This document shows, piece after piece, positions 11,118-23,149 of a DNA stretch of 64,000 bases; position 1 is the first letter of the stretch, and the number at the start of each line of letters is the position of its first letter. Both the position numbers and the translations under genes were made by a program. Origin of the DNA: Terana coerulea (taxonomy: Eukaryota > Basidiomycota > Agaricomycetes > Polyporales > Phanerochaetaceae). The notes beneath the pieces are model-generated. The model ran no database searches and was not told the DNA's origin. It saw nothing but the letters and a program-made list of their open reading frames with translations. The stretch covers positions 186,001 through 250,000 of the forward strand of contig JAKOGH010000051.1 in NCBI GenBank assembly GCA_024811115.1, given 5' to 3'.

Positions 11118-13830
11118 GCCCGCTCCCCATTCACTGTGTGCCCGTCGGTCGCAATCACTGGCGCATGTAGCCTTGTGCGCAGCACTCATATTTGATGACG
11201 TGACTTCGTGAATAGTATATAGATAGCAGACTATACTACACAGATATCTATTTAATCTATTACAAGGCTGTAGGGCCCTGCTTAACAAAAGAAAGAACTA
11301 CATCGCACCCGGCAAGCGACGCGAACCAGGCTGCTAGTACACCCCACTGGGGCCATGGACCTGTGTCCTTGAAGGAGGAATCGTTCGGGACGCGCCGTTT
11401 TGACGACGACGGCCTCTAGTCCAGGTAGGCGCAGAGGCGGGGAGTCGCGCCCACTGCCACGCCGGCGATGCACCGCGCCGCAAGAGCAGCGACAACGCAG
11501 CGCGTGCGCGACAAGCGACCGGCAGACGTCGCGCATACGTCGACACGTCGCGGATATCCTGGTGCCACGGGTCGGCGGTCGCCAACCCAAGGGATAACAG
11601 CTGCATGAGCGACGGGGTTTGTCCCGTGCTCGAATACAGCCGCGCACTCGCGGAGTCTTCGCGTGTGCGATACCTAGCGGCTGCCAGCAGTCAGCGGCGT
11701 CGACGAGCGAGGCGTAATGCTGGTGCGTTGGCCTGCCTGTCTTCACGTGCATGCGTGCCGGTTGCGCTGGGGAAGGGCTGACGAGCGGTGCAGCAGCTGA
11801 GTCGGCTTACGACGTCGAGCCAGCGGCGAGAAGAGGAACAGGACTCTAATAAAAGTTAAGAAACCGTTAGTACGACGGAAACCCACTCACGAGCCGTGCA
11901 CAGCACGGCTGTGGATGACGCGGGCGACGGCGGGCAGGCAGCATGGTACGGAGACGTACCTGTGATATCTCTGAGGCCCCTCGCGACCCCGCATCTCCTT
12001 CTGCTGTTCACGGTGGTCTTCTTGGTTTTCAGGGGGTCGCCGTCGCCGTTGGGTGGGTACTATGGCTCACTCACAGCCGGACGGTTGCGTCGGGCTTGTG
12101 AGGCGATGGCAGGTGGGGTGAATCGAGCTGTATGTCCAAAGGAGAGCAGTAGTTGTGCACAGGGCACGTCGCGATGCCCTGGATAGGTGTTGCGCCGACC
12201 GCGGGGTGGAGAAGAGGAGTTACGTGGTCGGGAGTGAGTGAAACTCGGCGCTCTGTCCCTCGGAATTGAACTCGGCGTTCTCCGAGGCCGCAAGCGCCAC
12301 ATTTGATCGCACCTCATATCGTCCATAGGTGCTTATGGATGCTTCAGAGAGCCTCGGAAGGTCGCCGAATGGATTCTACGCCCTCGAAAACGGCGAGTAA
12401 CGTTTTCCATTCAACCTACACCGCTGCCATCAATGCCCGATGGTTCCGAGGCATGGTTTCGGTGTGTATTTACATGAAACTACTGTGTTTCCAGCCAGTT
12501 TCTAGTGTTTTCCTGGCTGCACAGGACCCTACGGAGCACAGATTCACGTAACAAATATATCAGCAGATGCGGACTGTTGCATACAGCTTCATACTACATC
12601 TCTTACACTATCTATCACCTTGAGTCGAACTGTATTCACAAAATTCCGGTGTTCTAGGTTCCCAGCCAAGTATAGGCCACATTGCTCGCCTTGAAGCACA
12701 ACGAATACTCGCCGCCTGAGATTCATACTTATTGGGGACTTTAATTATATACTATACTACGTCTGAAAATATATTTAGGATATTCCGACGGTTGTATCAT
12801 GTGTTCCAGAGGGTACATCAAGCTAACACTGCGTTTTAGGCGCATTTCTGGCATAAATGGGTATGCACTGATGTTTCTCTTCGCATTGGTTGTGCGTTCG
12901 GTCATGTAAAGGACTTGTAATACTAGTCGGTACAATCTCCGGAGTATCCGGAGCCCTCAAAGTACGTTGGTCGGACAGCATAAATCCGACATACCTGCAA
13001 GAGCGCTTTCCATATAAGGCAATTTGGGGGTCAGGTGACTGCCTATCCGACTTTTCCTATCCTCTATCTTCGTCGTTACGCCGCCGTTGCATCTCAAGTT
13101 TTGACACAAGCATATTGAGGTACCTCAGAACCTTCCAGAATATTATTGTATTATTGAGGTAATAAATAGTGCTTTTGTACAGGTCTCCATATGGGCCATA
13201 AGTGGTCAAAATCAATCTTCATACAGTACTGTGTGCGCATGGTGCACTTGTACACACTCCAAAGGCTGGGAGTGGCCTGTATTCATATGTCTTCTCCTTT
13301 CAAAACATCGAAAACAGGAAATGCACATTGAAGTTGCCCTACAGGCTTCAAAATGCCTTTCAAGGCTACAGATAAATAGTAATTATGGTAAGTAAATGAT
13401 GCAATGTCTCAAAAGCTTGAGGAAGGTGAGGAAGGAGGTAAAGTAGTGAGCACAAGTGGTATAGCGGCTTGAGGCGGGACTTTCCCAAAGGGGAAGGTGC
13501 GCGGCGGGAAGTTGCGCCACCAAGCAGAAGCCTGTCTATAAACCTTATCTCCTGATCTGAAAGTCCTGCCTCCTTGTATATGTGCAAAAGCATGGATCAC
13601 TCTTACATTGTCATGTACTATAGAATACTGCAGTGATAGGTACATTTTTACTTGCTCACTGCACCTGGAAAGACACTTCACAACGCTGTACAGGGCCGAG
13701 ACCGTATACAAGCGACGCGGGGTAAGTCATTGATGGGATATCAAACGGAAGAGCGCCCAGGGATGGCGGGGGGCGGAACCAGATCAGGAAGGAGCGCGGA
13801 AAAAACCAGATTAGGCAGTAGTGGCGGGAG

Positions 13831-14063
13831 GAGCCATATCAGGAAGGGACGGCGGGAAAACGCCGGCGGAAAGGGCGGGAAGGCAGAGGGCCGGGGCGGG
13901 GCACGGGGATAGCCGAGGAGAGCTTGCGGTCACAGTGCCTGGGCATATTTCTCCAGCTATTTCTCCACGGGCAAGAGAAACGACCAGATTTATCACAGAT
14001 CAGGCGCGTTGTCGAGCCGGATCCTGCCCACTGATTAGGGCGTGATGGTGGGCTGCATAGGTG
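13831..14063 (-). repeat. Long inverted repeat, right (internal) arm
   Basis: Near-perfect reverse complement of 10884-11117, ending in TGCATAGGTG at 14054-14063. The base after it (GGTTGGC) does not match the GTCAGTT duplication, so this copy is not the partner end of the insertion; it marks a nested or rearranged end inside the element. A short variant (CCAGATCAGGAAGG and similar) is repeated just before it at about 13778-13830. Confidence 0.85.
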
Positions 14064-14911
14064 GGTTGGCCATGGCGGCCGGAGGCCGCCCGAAAATCCG
14101 GACAAGAATTGCTCAAAATGGCGGCCAAAGTCGGGACATCGTCCGCACACCAGACATGCCGTGTGCGGAAGGTCTCCCGCATGTCCGGTCTTCAATTTGA
14201 TGGTTGATGGTGCAGGCCCCGGGGCTGTTGTGTGAAGCCCTACGCAACACCCGCGTTCGAAGTTTTGCGGTGTAGAATTAGTGTAGAATCAAACATGGAT
14301 CATGGTGGATGACTATCCGGAGTAGCTTGGACCAATGTCGGCACATCACAGCATCGCACGACCACCCATATCCAGCACGGCGGCGTCACGGCAAGCGCAG
14401 AGCTTGACCCGCTCCCGATAGCTCCTCGCCTGCGTTCTGCCTTCATTTTGGTAGGTATTTTATACAGATCGCAATAAATTGCGCTGATGCCAAGCCTTTA
14501 CATGAACAACCAAAGTGACGTGACCGAGAGCACAAGAGGTTGAGGGCTTGCTGAAACCCGTGAGCCCGTGGCCTTAAGAATAGTCATTTGCTTTTTGCAC
14601 TTTCACGAGATATATCTTGTCTGATCTCGCTAGAAATAGTTGTATGGTACTTCACCAGACTGAGTAAGCATTCAAACACCAGATTCGCGATTTTAGGGAA
14701 TTTTTAGCAATTGTTAGCGATTTTTTCGGTTGTCCGGACAAAAATCGCGAAATTTGAGGTCTGTCGGTCATCCGGACAACAGTTCGCACTTTTGCTATGT
14801 CTCCCCGGAATCCGGACATTTGGGCCCAAAATTGTCCGCACATCGAAGGTCCGATTTTGGCCGGTTTTGCCCTAACCTTTATGGGGATTTTCCAGGGTCC
14901 TTGCATAGGTG

Positions 14912-14918
14912 GTCAGTT
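14912..14918. repeat. Right target-site duplication
   Basis: GTCAGTT, identical to 10877-10883, immediately outside the right terminal repeat. Confidence 0.7.
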
Positions 14919-15188
14919 TGAACTCTCGTTTGGCGCCCATGACGCGTCCTGGGTGGAGCTAATAATTACCTGCGCTCGATTTTCGTCTCAACGTTTCCGC
15001 GGGAACCCCGCCCGCGTCCTTCCGAGACCCGCCACGTGCGATCGCTCGTCGTGGCTTCGGCCTTCTCCCTCGGCATCGACATGCCGCCCACCGTCGGGGC
15101 GGACGGTTCAAGGCACGCAGCAACCACCATGCCCTGCGCCTGAGATCCGGAAGTTCCTGCACGTTTGAGTCCTGCTGAGCCTTGTGTG

Positions 15189-17230
15189 TTAGGTACCGCG
15201 GCCTCTCGCGGACTTTCGAAAATCGCCCGAGGACTGACTCGAGACCGTCAAGGGCGGAGGCAATCGTCAGCGTTTAGGCTGAGGCTCCCATTTTGGGTGA
15301 TGCGTCCTTGTGAAGCCTCCTCCAAAAATCGCGGAATATCGCACCCCGTCGACCGCGATCCCGCCTGGCGAGACATTTAGGCCTGGCCAGCATCGATGAT
15401 GTCTATTTGCTTTCACTCGCCGTGCTCGTCGATGGACGCATCGGCCAGAATAGGTAACGATGCGGACCTCGACCACCTCCGCAGTCTTGACTTGCCGCAA
15501 ATGGTGTACGGGGTCGCTCCGCTGCCTTGATTTTGAATGCCGTGATCAAAATCAAGAATCCTTTCCCCGCATCCCCTTCCGGCCAATGACGTTCTTACTC
15601 TGCGACTGCATTATCCACGCGTACGGTCAGGTTGCACGGTAAAGTGCCTTGCACCTTCGTCGTCGCTGTTGCCAACCTGACCGTTTTTCCGTCGCTCGCA
15701 GCCCCGGAGCATGCGCTCGCGACCCTGAGCATCTCCCGCGCATATGCCAGCAAGCCGTCAATCAAACAAATCACAAACACCGGGCGTTTTCACGAGGCCT
15801 CTCCCTCCGCATGCAACTCGCACGCCACGACGACTCCAGTCCCCCAAGTCGCTTGACCCGCCTTCGCCAACACAGTTGGAGCCCAGGCTGTTCATCTCAA
15901 CGAGCCGTTCCTTCTCGCGGCCCCGCCTTGGCTCGGCCGCAGCGCTCGGCCGCGCACCCGCCAGCGCGGGCACGCACGCTCCCCGTTCCCACCGCCTTCC
16001 CGCTCGACTGCGCCATCTGCGCCAGCTGTCCGGACCATACCCGCTCGGGCATCGTCTTCCCAGCCGCCGCGCAGCGGCCTAGTGCCTTCCCGTCTGGTAT
16101 GTTATTTTCTGCGCAGGGTTCCGGCGGCCGAGGACGCCTGTGAGTCTGTTTCCTGCCACGCGGGGACGCAGCACCCCGGGCAGTTACCCCACACTTGCCT
16201 CGATCAGGCCAGGTCAATGCTAATCAGCACGAATCCCACATCCTCGCCACCCGTCCTCGCCACCCGCGCCGGCGCACTTGCGCTCTATTGTCTCCAGATC
16301 CCCGCCTGCCCCGCCTTGGGCTCAGTCGGGCCTCGTCCGCGGAAAACAAACCCAGCGAAGGTTCGTGCCTGCTTCGCAACGCCTTCGCGTGCTTCTCGCG
16401 CCGCCCGCATGCTTCGCTCAGGGTCCTCAGGCCGTCGGCAGCTCAAAGTGCACACCGTGCGGGGTCATGTGCCCCGCGGGGCTGCGCCACGCTCGTGCGC
16501 CGTGCGGGGTCACCGGACGCGTCGCGGGGTATTCCGGCCCGCCTGCGTGCTTTGCCTGCATGTCTACAGAGGTGTGTCCTTTGGCTCTTTGTTGCTATGA
16601 CCACGACGCACGTCAGCTGCGCTTGGCCGTAATTTCTTGCAGATTTCGATAGCATCGTCCACATCCATGATGAGAAAGGCAACGTCGACCACGTATCGCA
16701 GAAAGCAGCAAAAACTGCGACAGGAACGCTTGGCAGTAGGCCCTTTCCGGGGATGTTGCGATGCGGACAGTCGACCACCGACGCACTGCGACAGTTGATC
16801 CGGTCCGCTTGCCCATCTCGTCGGTGCTCTGTCGATCTCTTTGCATGCGTGCTACACCGAGTCTATGCGTGCAAAGAGAGTGACTGAGCGCAGACGTGCA
16901 TAGATCGGCGTCGCTGTCTCACATCATCATGGTTCTCCGTCGCGAAAAGACGCAGGTTAACCGACATTCTGTCTTGTGAATACGAAGCGGGCGACGCTCG
17001 TCCGCTGACTCACGGTTCTTCGCATGTGTGCAGGGGACGGTCTCGCCAGGCGGACTCGTCGACGCGACAACGGCTCAGTCGGAAATGCCCTCGCAATTAA
17101 CTGTGTATACTCTCTGTTATCTCGACACCCCTATGTGCTGATTGTTTCAGCATCGGGCACCCTGGACCCTGGCCGGTTTTGCTTGGCATGCGCAAGGGAC
17201 TGGAGCCCTCAGCTTTGTGGCGCACCGACG
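15189..17230. repeat. Direct repeat, copy 2
   Basis: Same orientation as 173-2030 and nearly identical from 15189 to about 16575, then increasingly diverged. The intron-like units are kept in position (15639-15701 and 16572-16642) although the bases inside the second one have changed much more than its flanks. A tract of about 30 bp present near 1490-1520 in copy 1 is missing here. No conserved reading frame. Confidence 0.85.
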
Positions 17231-17446
17231 TCGGTTTCGGCAATGTCCTTGCCTTTATAGGGAAGCCAACATGACGCAATCGATCGAGCTTTCGGAAGAA
17301 ACTACTTCACGAGCCAGGTTGCTCAAGCGGTCACTGGGGACGATGATGTACAATCTTCGCTGAACAGGTACATACATACTATCTTGCGAAAAGCTGTTTC
17401 TCCAATCTAATGACTCGTCCTTCATCCATAGAGATGCTCGTCGTCC

Positions 17447-18482
17447 TCACCCCCGGCTCTTCTTGCCTTCGCCAAACGTGATCTACAGGTTGTGCGTTCA
17501 GCCATCCATAATTTCAGGATTGGCTCCAGCCAGGCGAGCAACGCACCTTTGCAAGCTCCTTGTCGACGGCACCCACAAGGTAATTAGAAAACGTGACGAG
17601 TTCTAGCGGTGCTTTGTCGTGGCAGCGACAAGGCGATCCAGTGCTCTGTTTTGAACCAAATATCGTCGTTGGACTGGCTGGGATGGCCCTCAACGTAGTC
17701 TCCAAAATATCTGGTCGCACAATAGCTGAAGACGTCGCGTGCGCGGCGTACGCCTTCAACACGCGCTCCGTGTGGTCCGCGAACCACGCTGCGCATGCAC
17801 GGCGACCTTTGACCACCACGCAGCACTCCCCGCAATCGCGCCACGTGGGAGTGACACCCGACGCCGGCGACCACTCGACCTGCGCCTTGCTGAGGAGAGC
17901 GGGCAGGACGTCCGCGCACTTCTGGCGGTAAATGAGCAGGTTGTGGTAGGCCGTCGCAGACAGCGCCTCGAGCTCAGGCGGCGCGGCGATGCCGGCGGCG
18001 AAGGGCATCGGATGGCGCAGGGTCGCTTTCGCCGCTAGCTGGGCGAGCTCCGGGGAGTTGTATTGGCTCGCGAGAGCAAAGACGCGCAGAGGGTGGTTAT
18101 CCAGGTACATCGGAGACCGCAGGATGGATAGGCAATGCAGGGTAGCCTTCCGTGCGTTGTACTTGTCTGCGGCTTTCAGCACGCTGCCTATTACCGCCAA
18201 ATCGACGCACGCCGTGTCAGGGAACTTGTCTGGGTATATCATCTGGAGTAGGACCTCCAGCGTGCGGCTATCTTCTGCGAGCGAGACGGTCTGAGCCTCC
18301 TCGTTGGTGCTTGCGGGCTCGTCTCCTATAGGTTGCGGATACTTGAACATGTCCCCAAACACGGAGGAGCCCACCGCAAGCACGCTCTTTCTCACATGGA
18401 AAGCCATTCCACCCGAGGCGCGAAGGGTGAAGTCGGCTTCGGGATCAATGAATAGTACGTTAGAGACTACTGGTGAGGACAT
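17447..18482 (-). CDS. BTB/POZ domain protein 1 (intact)
   Basis: Two exons, 17547-18482 and 17447-17482, joined over a 64 bp intron give 323 residues. Residues about 12-125 form a BTB/POZ fold: the ADFTLRASGG and FHVRKSVLAVGSSVFGDMF stretch, then SLAEDSRTLEVLLQMIYP and the VLKAADKYNARKA helix. The rest is a cysteine-containing tail with the pattern typical of agaricomycete BTB proteins (AYHNLLIYRQKC). Such proteins dimerise and may act as substrate adaptors for Cullin-3 ubiquitin ligases; the target is unknown. The last exon codes only ITFGEGKKSRG, and the same arrangement (phase-0 intron before a short final exon) is seen in the three other BTB genes here. No frame break is seen. Confidence 0.85.
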
Positions 18483-18930
18483 CGCGAGTGCACGACTAAG
18501 GGCGATGGCAGGCTGATAAGAAGACGCGCGGGGATCGCGAGTGCCCTGACCCTTTTAGCTGTTATAACTGGACAAGCATCGTGGCAAGCACGTGTTAACC
18601 TTGTGTACTTCATGGCAAGCTCATTACTCAAGATGTTCCAGCGTACATGAGTGCGGTTCATGTGTACGAGTAAGTACATCGCGTTCCAAAGCAAGCTCAC
18701 TATAAGAATATTACATCCTTCGTAAGAGGTGCGATTGAATGTGATCTTGCTGCTGTGGCTTCCGATATAACAGAATTAACACGGACGACGCGAGGTCCAA
18801 TTCCAGTTTGCTGCTGCAGGCTCTGAACAATAACAGATGAGCAGTATTTCCGGCACATGTATAAGCAACATCACAACCTTGGGTTTCTTGCAAGTTCTGC
18901 GGTAACCTCATGACCCTTGGTTAACGCGTT
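18483..18930. other. Spacer between BTB genes
   Basis: Upstream region of BTB gene 1 and downstream region of BTB gene 2. No coding frame or repeat is seen. Confidence 0.5.
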
Positions 18931-20041
18931 CTACTCCACAACAGTGTTTGCTTCCCATTTATCCTTGAATTCCTCATCGATCTACATGCGATGGCACAGC
19001 TTAGCATGCCGTACGACCAAAATAAAAAAGGAACGCACTTGTGCCAATTCGTCGACCACGTCTTTAGCAAGCGTATTAGCCCAGCGGAGCAGCTCAGGGG
19101 CGGCCGACGGCCAGCAGAGGCATTTATAGGTTTCATGGTTTCCGTCGGTCATTCGGACGCTCAGCGGAGGTTTGTCGACCGGAACACGATCGAGAGCTCC
19201 TTGCAGGAGAGCCAAATCCGCAAGCGTGTCTGAAGCCACTCGTTGCGAGAGGCGCTCTTTGAGCCTGTTCGGCGTAGTAGGTGAACCACGGCGCGACTCG
19301 GTGTGCAGGGGTAGAGCCGGTGCCCTCGGGCATCGATGCAAAGCGGCAGAATTTGCACCTGGTCCAGACCGGTATTTTGAAGGCACGCAAAGAGTGGCCA
19401 GGAATCGCGTCAGCGTCCACAAAGAGCAGGTTGTCCTTGCGAGAACCAGTGAAGAGGTTTGCTAGCATGTCGATGCACCGTTGACGATAGGTAAGCAAAT
19501 CATGATACGATGCGGCGGATATGTCGCCCGATTTCAGGTGGGTCGAGTACATCTCTTTCGAGGGGGAGAAGGGAGGCGAAGCGTCGCCTTTGCCGCCAGC
19601 GGTACCAGCTCAACGGAGCTGTACTTGCACGCCAGAGCATAAATTGTATACGGCTCCTTCTCCAGGTACTTGGGCGAGGATAGCAGCGCCGCGCAGAGTA
19701 CCATTGCATTCTCCAGCTGATATTTGTCGGCAGCCCTCCATACATTGCACAACAGCGCGAAGTCTGCGTCCTTCGTATCGGCTATCTTCTTTGGGGGATA
19801 GATGATCGATAGAAGGAGCGCGAGGGTACGACTATCCTCTGAGAGATGAATGATGGGAGGTGCCGCGTCCGAGCCTGCGGTCCGTCCCTGCGGTTGAGGA
19901 AGGGCGAACATGGTCTCGAAGACCGGGGATGACAGCGACAAAACGACTCCCCCTCGTGGGAAAGTCGACATCGTCAGACGACCGGATGATAACATCTGCT
20001 CGAGGGTCGTCGAGGGCGGTCGATTTTGAAGCGTTTGCCAT
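18931..20041 (-). pseudogene. BTB/POZ domain gene 2, three frameshifts
   Basis: Start MANASKSTALDDPRADV at 20041, then a BTB domain clearly related to gene 1 (LSLSSPVFETMFALPQPQ, LSEDSRTLALLLSIIYP, WRAADKYQ), then the helix-rich tail (SAASYHDLLTYRQRC) and a final exon 18931-18981 after a 57 bp intron. The frame breaks three times, each at a short homopolymer or doublet: five C at 19949-19953 (one too many), five G at 19562-19566 (one too few) and the CC near 19264. If each were corrected the product would be a full-length paralogue. This may be real decay or sequencing error. Part of the tandem minus-strand BTB array. Confidence 0.75.
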
Positions 20042-20315
20042 GGAGAGTTGCGATGAATTCTGGGAGGAGAGAAAGACGTGAGTGCGTGCACCCTGAAAGA
20101 TGCATGAGTAGAATCGTGACCTTGTCAATCTTTGACAATAAGGTTACCGATGGCAGATGACCTATGCAGACAATAGACTCAGGTGATGAGCTGCAGCTCG
20201 GTTCGTCTTGCAGATTTATGCTTCGGGACGGGAAGGAGAAATAACGTTGTTGGGGAGATGCGTCATAATTTCATGTAATGAACACGTAAAGGTAGTTCCA
20301 GAAAACGAAAGTCAT

Positions 20316-21408
20316 TCAGAGCGGATACCCATCCGCAGCTTCAAACTCGTCTTCATATTCCTGAAGCTCAAAGCGAATCTAACGTTCTGCGGTTCAGAAT
20401 GTTGCATTGCATGAAGAATCAAGCGATCGCTTACCTTGCTCAGCCTTTCGTCCATGATTTGGGCTAAGCTCTTGGTGAACTGGAGCAATTGCACCGGCCC
20501 GTGTGTTCTGCATTTACATCCGCGGATTCCAGAAGGAATGGCCGCGAAGGTTTTCTCCAGAGCTTCGAGTGATCGCAGAGCGTCGCCATTGACCTTCGTG
20601 ACCCATCTCCTCCTCATTCGATAGATGTAGTTGACGAACCACCGCGCAGGGCAAATCTCGCCGGTTTCGGGGTCCTGCTTTGCGCAGATTCGACAAGCAA
20701 CCCACGCTGGTTCGCTCGCCGGGGAGGAGGTGCGGAGCGGCCGCGGGCGCTCTCACATCCCATATTGCACGCCATTCTCCGAGTATATCGACCGGGCTGA
20801 AGACGTTGATGCGGCGACGGCGGTACACATTGAGACTGTGATACGCCGCGAGGTCGAGGTCTTCGAATTCGCCGATGAGTTTGTTGTATGGAGGGGAAGA
20901 GAGCGATGGGTGGCCCAGGGTTGCTTTCGCGGCGGTTTGGACGAGGTCTTGCAGATTATGTTTGCACGCAATGGCGAAGACTCGGTACGGATCCCTCTCT
21001 AAGAAGATGGGTGTTTTTAGGAGGGTTTGGACTTGCACGAACGCCTTCTGTATGTCATATTTCTCCGCGGCCTTCAAGACCCTGCCAAGCGTGGACAAAT
21101 GTCCGCTTGCGGCTTCGACGGGTGTGTCCGGGGATATAATGTCGAGGAGTAATTTTATTGTTCGGCTGTCTTCGGTGACGGGCACCGTGTTTCTGTCGAT
21201 GATGCCTTGCGTGACGTCGTTGTATGCCGAAGGTGATTGTGGAGGTTGACGAATACTGAGCATGTTCAAGAATACGGGCGATGCCATTGCAACGATGATT
21301 CTCTTGACGTGAAAGTTCTCTCCGTCCGATGCACGTATGACAAGGGTGTCATCCGATGCAACAGAAAATTTTTTTGTCGTTGGGCTGGTAAACGGTATCT
21401 AGAATCAT
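20316..21408 (-). pseudogene. BTB/POZ domain gene 3, two frameshifts
   Basis: Start codon at 21408 (MILDTVYQPND), then a seven-base T run at 21369-21375 (A run in the coding strand) puts the BTB core out of frame (FHVKRIIVAMASPVFLNML follows in another phase). A second break near 20712 precedes the cysteine-rich segment ACRICAKQDPETGEICPARW. The last exon 20316-20378 follows a 56 bp intron with a CTGAAC branch site and matches the position of the final exon in genes 1 and 2. Otherwise the domain order is the same. Possible causes as for gene 2. Confidence 0.72.
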
Positions 21409-23149
21409 GGTTAGACTTAGCGGGTTGACACTTTGTGAGGTGAGGTGGGCTTTATGAGCTGAGGGAGTTTACCCACCCCGGACCCTGCTTTATACAGCTC
21501 ATAGCGCTCGTACAAACTCAAGGAAGAATTCTCCTGGGTAAACTTGTCAGATGATTAACTGCGAAGCATAGCACAAAGATACCGAGGCCCAATGAGCACC
21601 TTTGAAGCCATCGAAAGCGCAGCATGTCCCGACCTCCTGCCTCGTTTCCTACGCTGAGTAGGAGAAATTTACCATACGTAGTGAAGTGACTCACCTACAA
21701 CCCTATGCCCCGTGTGTACAGAAGCCAAAACATGCTTCCTGGCCCCATGCACAAGATCTTCAGTGCACTGTGCCAGCGAAGGTCTGTGTTGCGTGGGCTA
21801 TGCGTAGCATCATGCAGCTATAAGCGGAGAGCTCGTATGCCCCGGAAGCTACTGCGTGATCCACAAGTCCACCGAGTACCTCCTGACACATGAAAGAAGT
21901 TAGTCTCCGTACCTGACTGTTAGACCGAGAAAGTATAGGATGACAGTCGATCCTGATACTGGTCTCTTAGTCTGCATCAAGTCGCGAGCGGTTGTAGGGG
22001 AACGTTCGCAACTCGTCCATATCGGGAAACAGACGCCCGCCGTGGCAGCCAAGCCCTCGTGCCTGCGAGCACCACCGCTCCGTCGTGATAAGTACTGAGC
22101 CCGTTGTGAAGCTACAGACCGACAAAAAGCCACGCATGCATATGCATGTTTTACGAAGCTCACAGTACCAGTAGTTTTACCTTGGTTCATAGTACGTACT
22201 AGTGCTCCTTTCGCTGTGCTTACTTACCTCCAGTCTGTCAGCTCTAACCACCAGCCGGCAAAGGATTACCTTCTGCCCTGGTGCGACGGACTTCAAACCT
22301 ATAGATGCTATTTTTGGTTCCATTTTCGTGACTTGAAGCTTGTTTCCAGCACCTCCACTGACGACTTGACTTAACCAGCAAATAAAACAAATTATTTCAT
22401 TGTAAATGCATGCATGTAGTTTAGGACATCGAGCATAGGCCCCTGCTCATCTATTACGAGCATATGAGTCTAAGTCGACAGAAATTTCGATACGCGACCA
22501 ACGCGCTGTAGCGGCCCTACATACGCGTGGAGATTGAATGCGCGTGATCTTTGTGAGGGCGTCAAGCGGACCCCCGGGCGCTATGTCAAACAGCTCAAGA
22601 CTAGAAAGAAGTGGTATGGTGAGTAAATCATACAGATCCGCTGCTTAAAGAGTGCGTCGAGTCAGGATGGAGTTCCACGTTAGGATCACAGTGCACTCAC
22701 CACTGCTACTCGGCGGTGATTACAGACGTAACAAGGTTCATCTCACAGGCATACCAAACGGTACGACTTAGTGCAATCATCGCCATAGAAAATCTGTGTA
22801 TTTTTTGTCTGCGGACGTGGAGGACGAGAGGAACGTGTATAAGCAGGAAGCGTCCATGACAGCCCGAACCATCAGATCTTCAGATTTCAAAGCGAATCAA
22901 AGGTGATACCGACGAGAAAATCCAGCGAGTTATTATAATAGTCCTCCAAGAATTTTCACATCTTTAGATTATATGTGCTACTGTTACAGGTGTATTGCAT
23001 CTAGAGAATTACCACACAAACCCTCCAATAACTTGCCATAGGAATGCGTACGCGGGCGAAAGTAGGATAGCAGGACAACAAATGGTATGTATATCGCAAA
23101 GCAGAATGAGACGAGGGCGGAGCAGGCAGGCGCGAAACTGGGCACAGGC
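21409..23149. other. Gene-free intergenic stretch
   Basis: About 1.7 kb between BTB gene 3 and the end of HMG-CoA synthase. Only short unrelated frames; no repeat or RNA gene recognised. Confidence 0.5.

Larger units (their letters stand above)
10884..14911. mobile_element. 4.0 kb DNA-transposon-like element, apparently non-autonomous
   Basis: The element starts with CACCTATGCA and ends with the reverse complement TGCATAGGTG (14902-14911), and is bracketed by a 7 bp direct duplication GTCAGTT. That is the signature of insertion by a cut-and-paste transposase. Beyond the 10 bp ends the two termini differ. The right third carries four exact TCCGGACA octamers (14097, 14733, 14771, 14811) plus variants, as subterminal transposase sites often are. 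No transposase frame is visible in 4 kb, and the interior includes an AT-rich gene-free stretch (about 12540-13400), so it probably moved by help from another copy. A 7 bp duplication does not identify a superfamily; P-like and hAT-like remain possible. Confidence 0.65.

Noticed and set aside
10884..14063. Element defined by the 234 bp inverted repeats alone
   Set aside because: No target duplication flanks 10884 and 14063, whereas 10884 and 14911 have a matching 7 bp duplication.
173..17230. LTR retrotransposon with 1.4 kb terminal repeats
   Set aside because: No gag, protease, reverse transcriptase or integrase motif in the 13 kb between, no primer-binding site seen after copy 1, and the copies fade gradually at one end.
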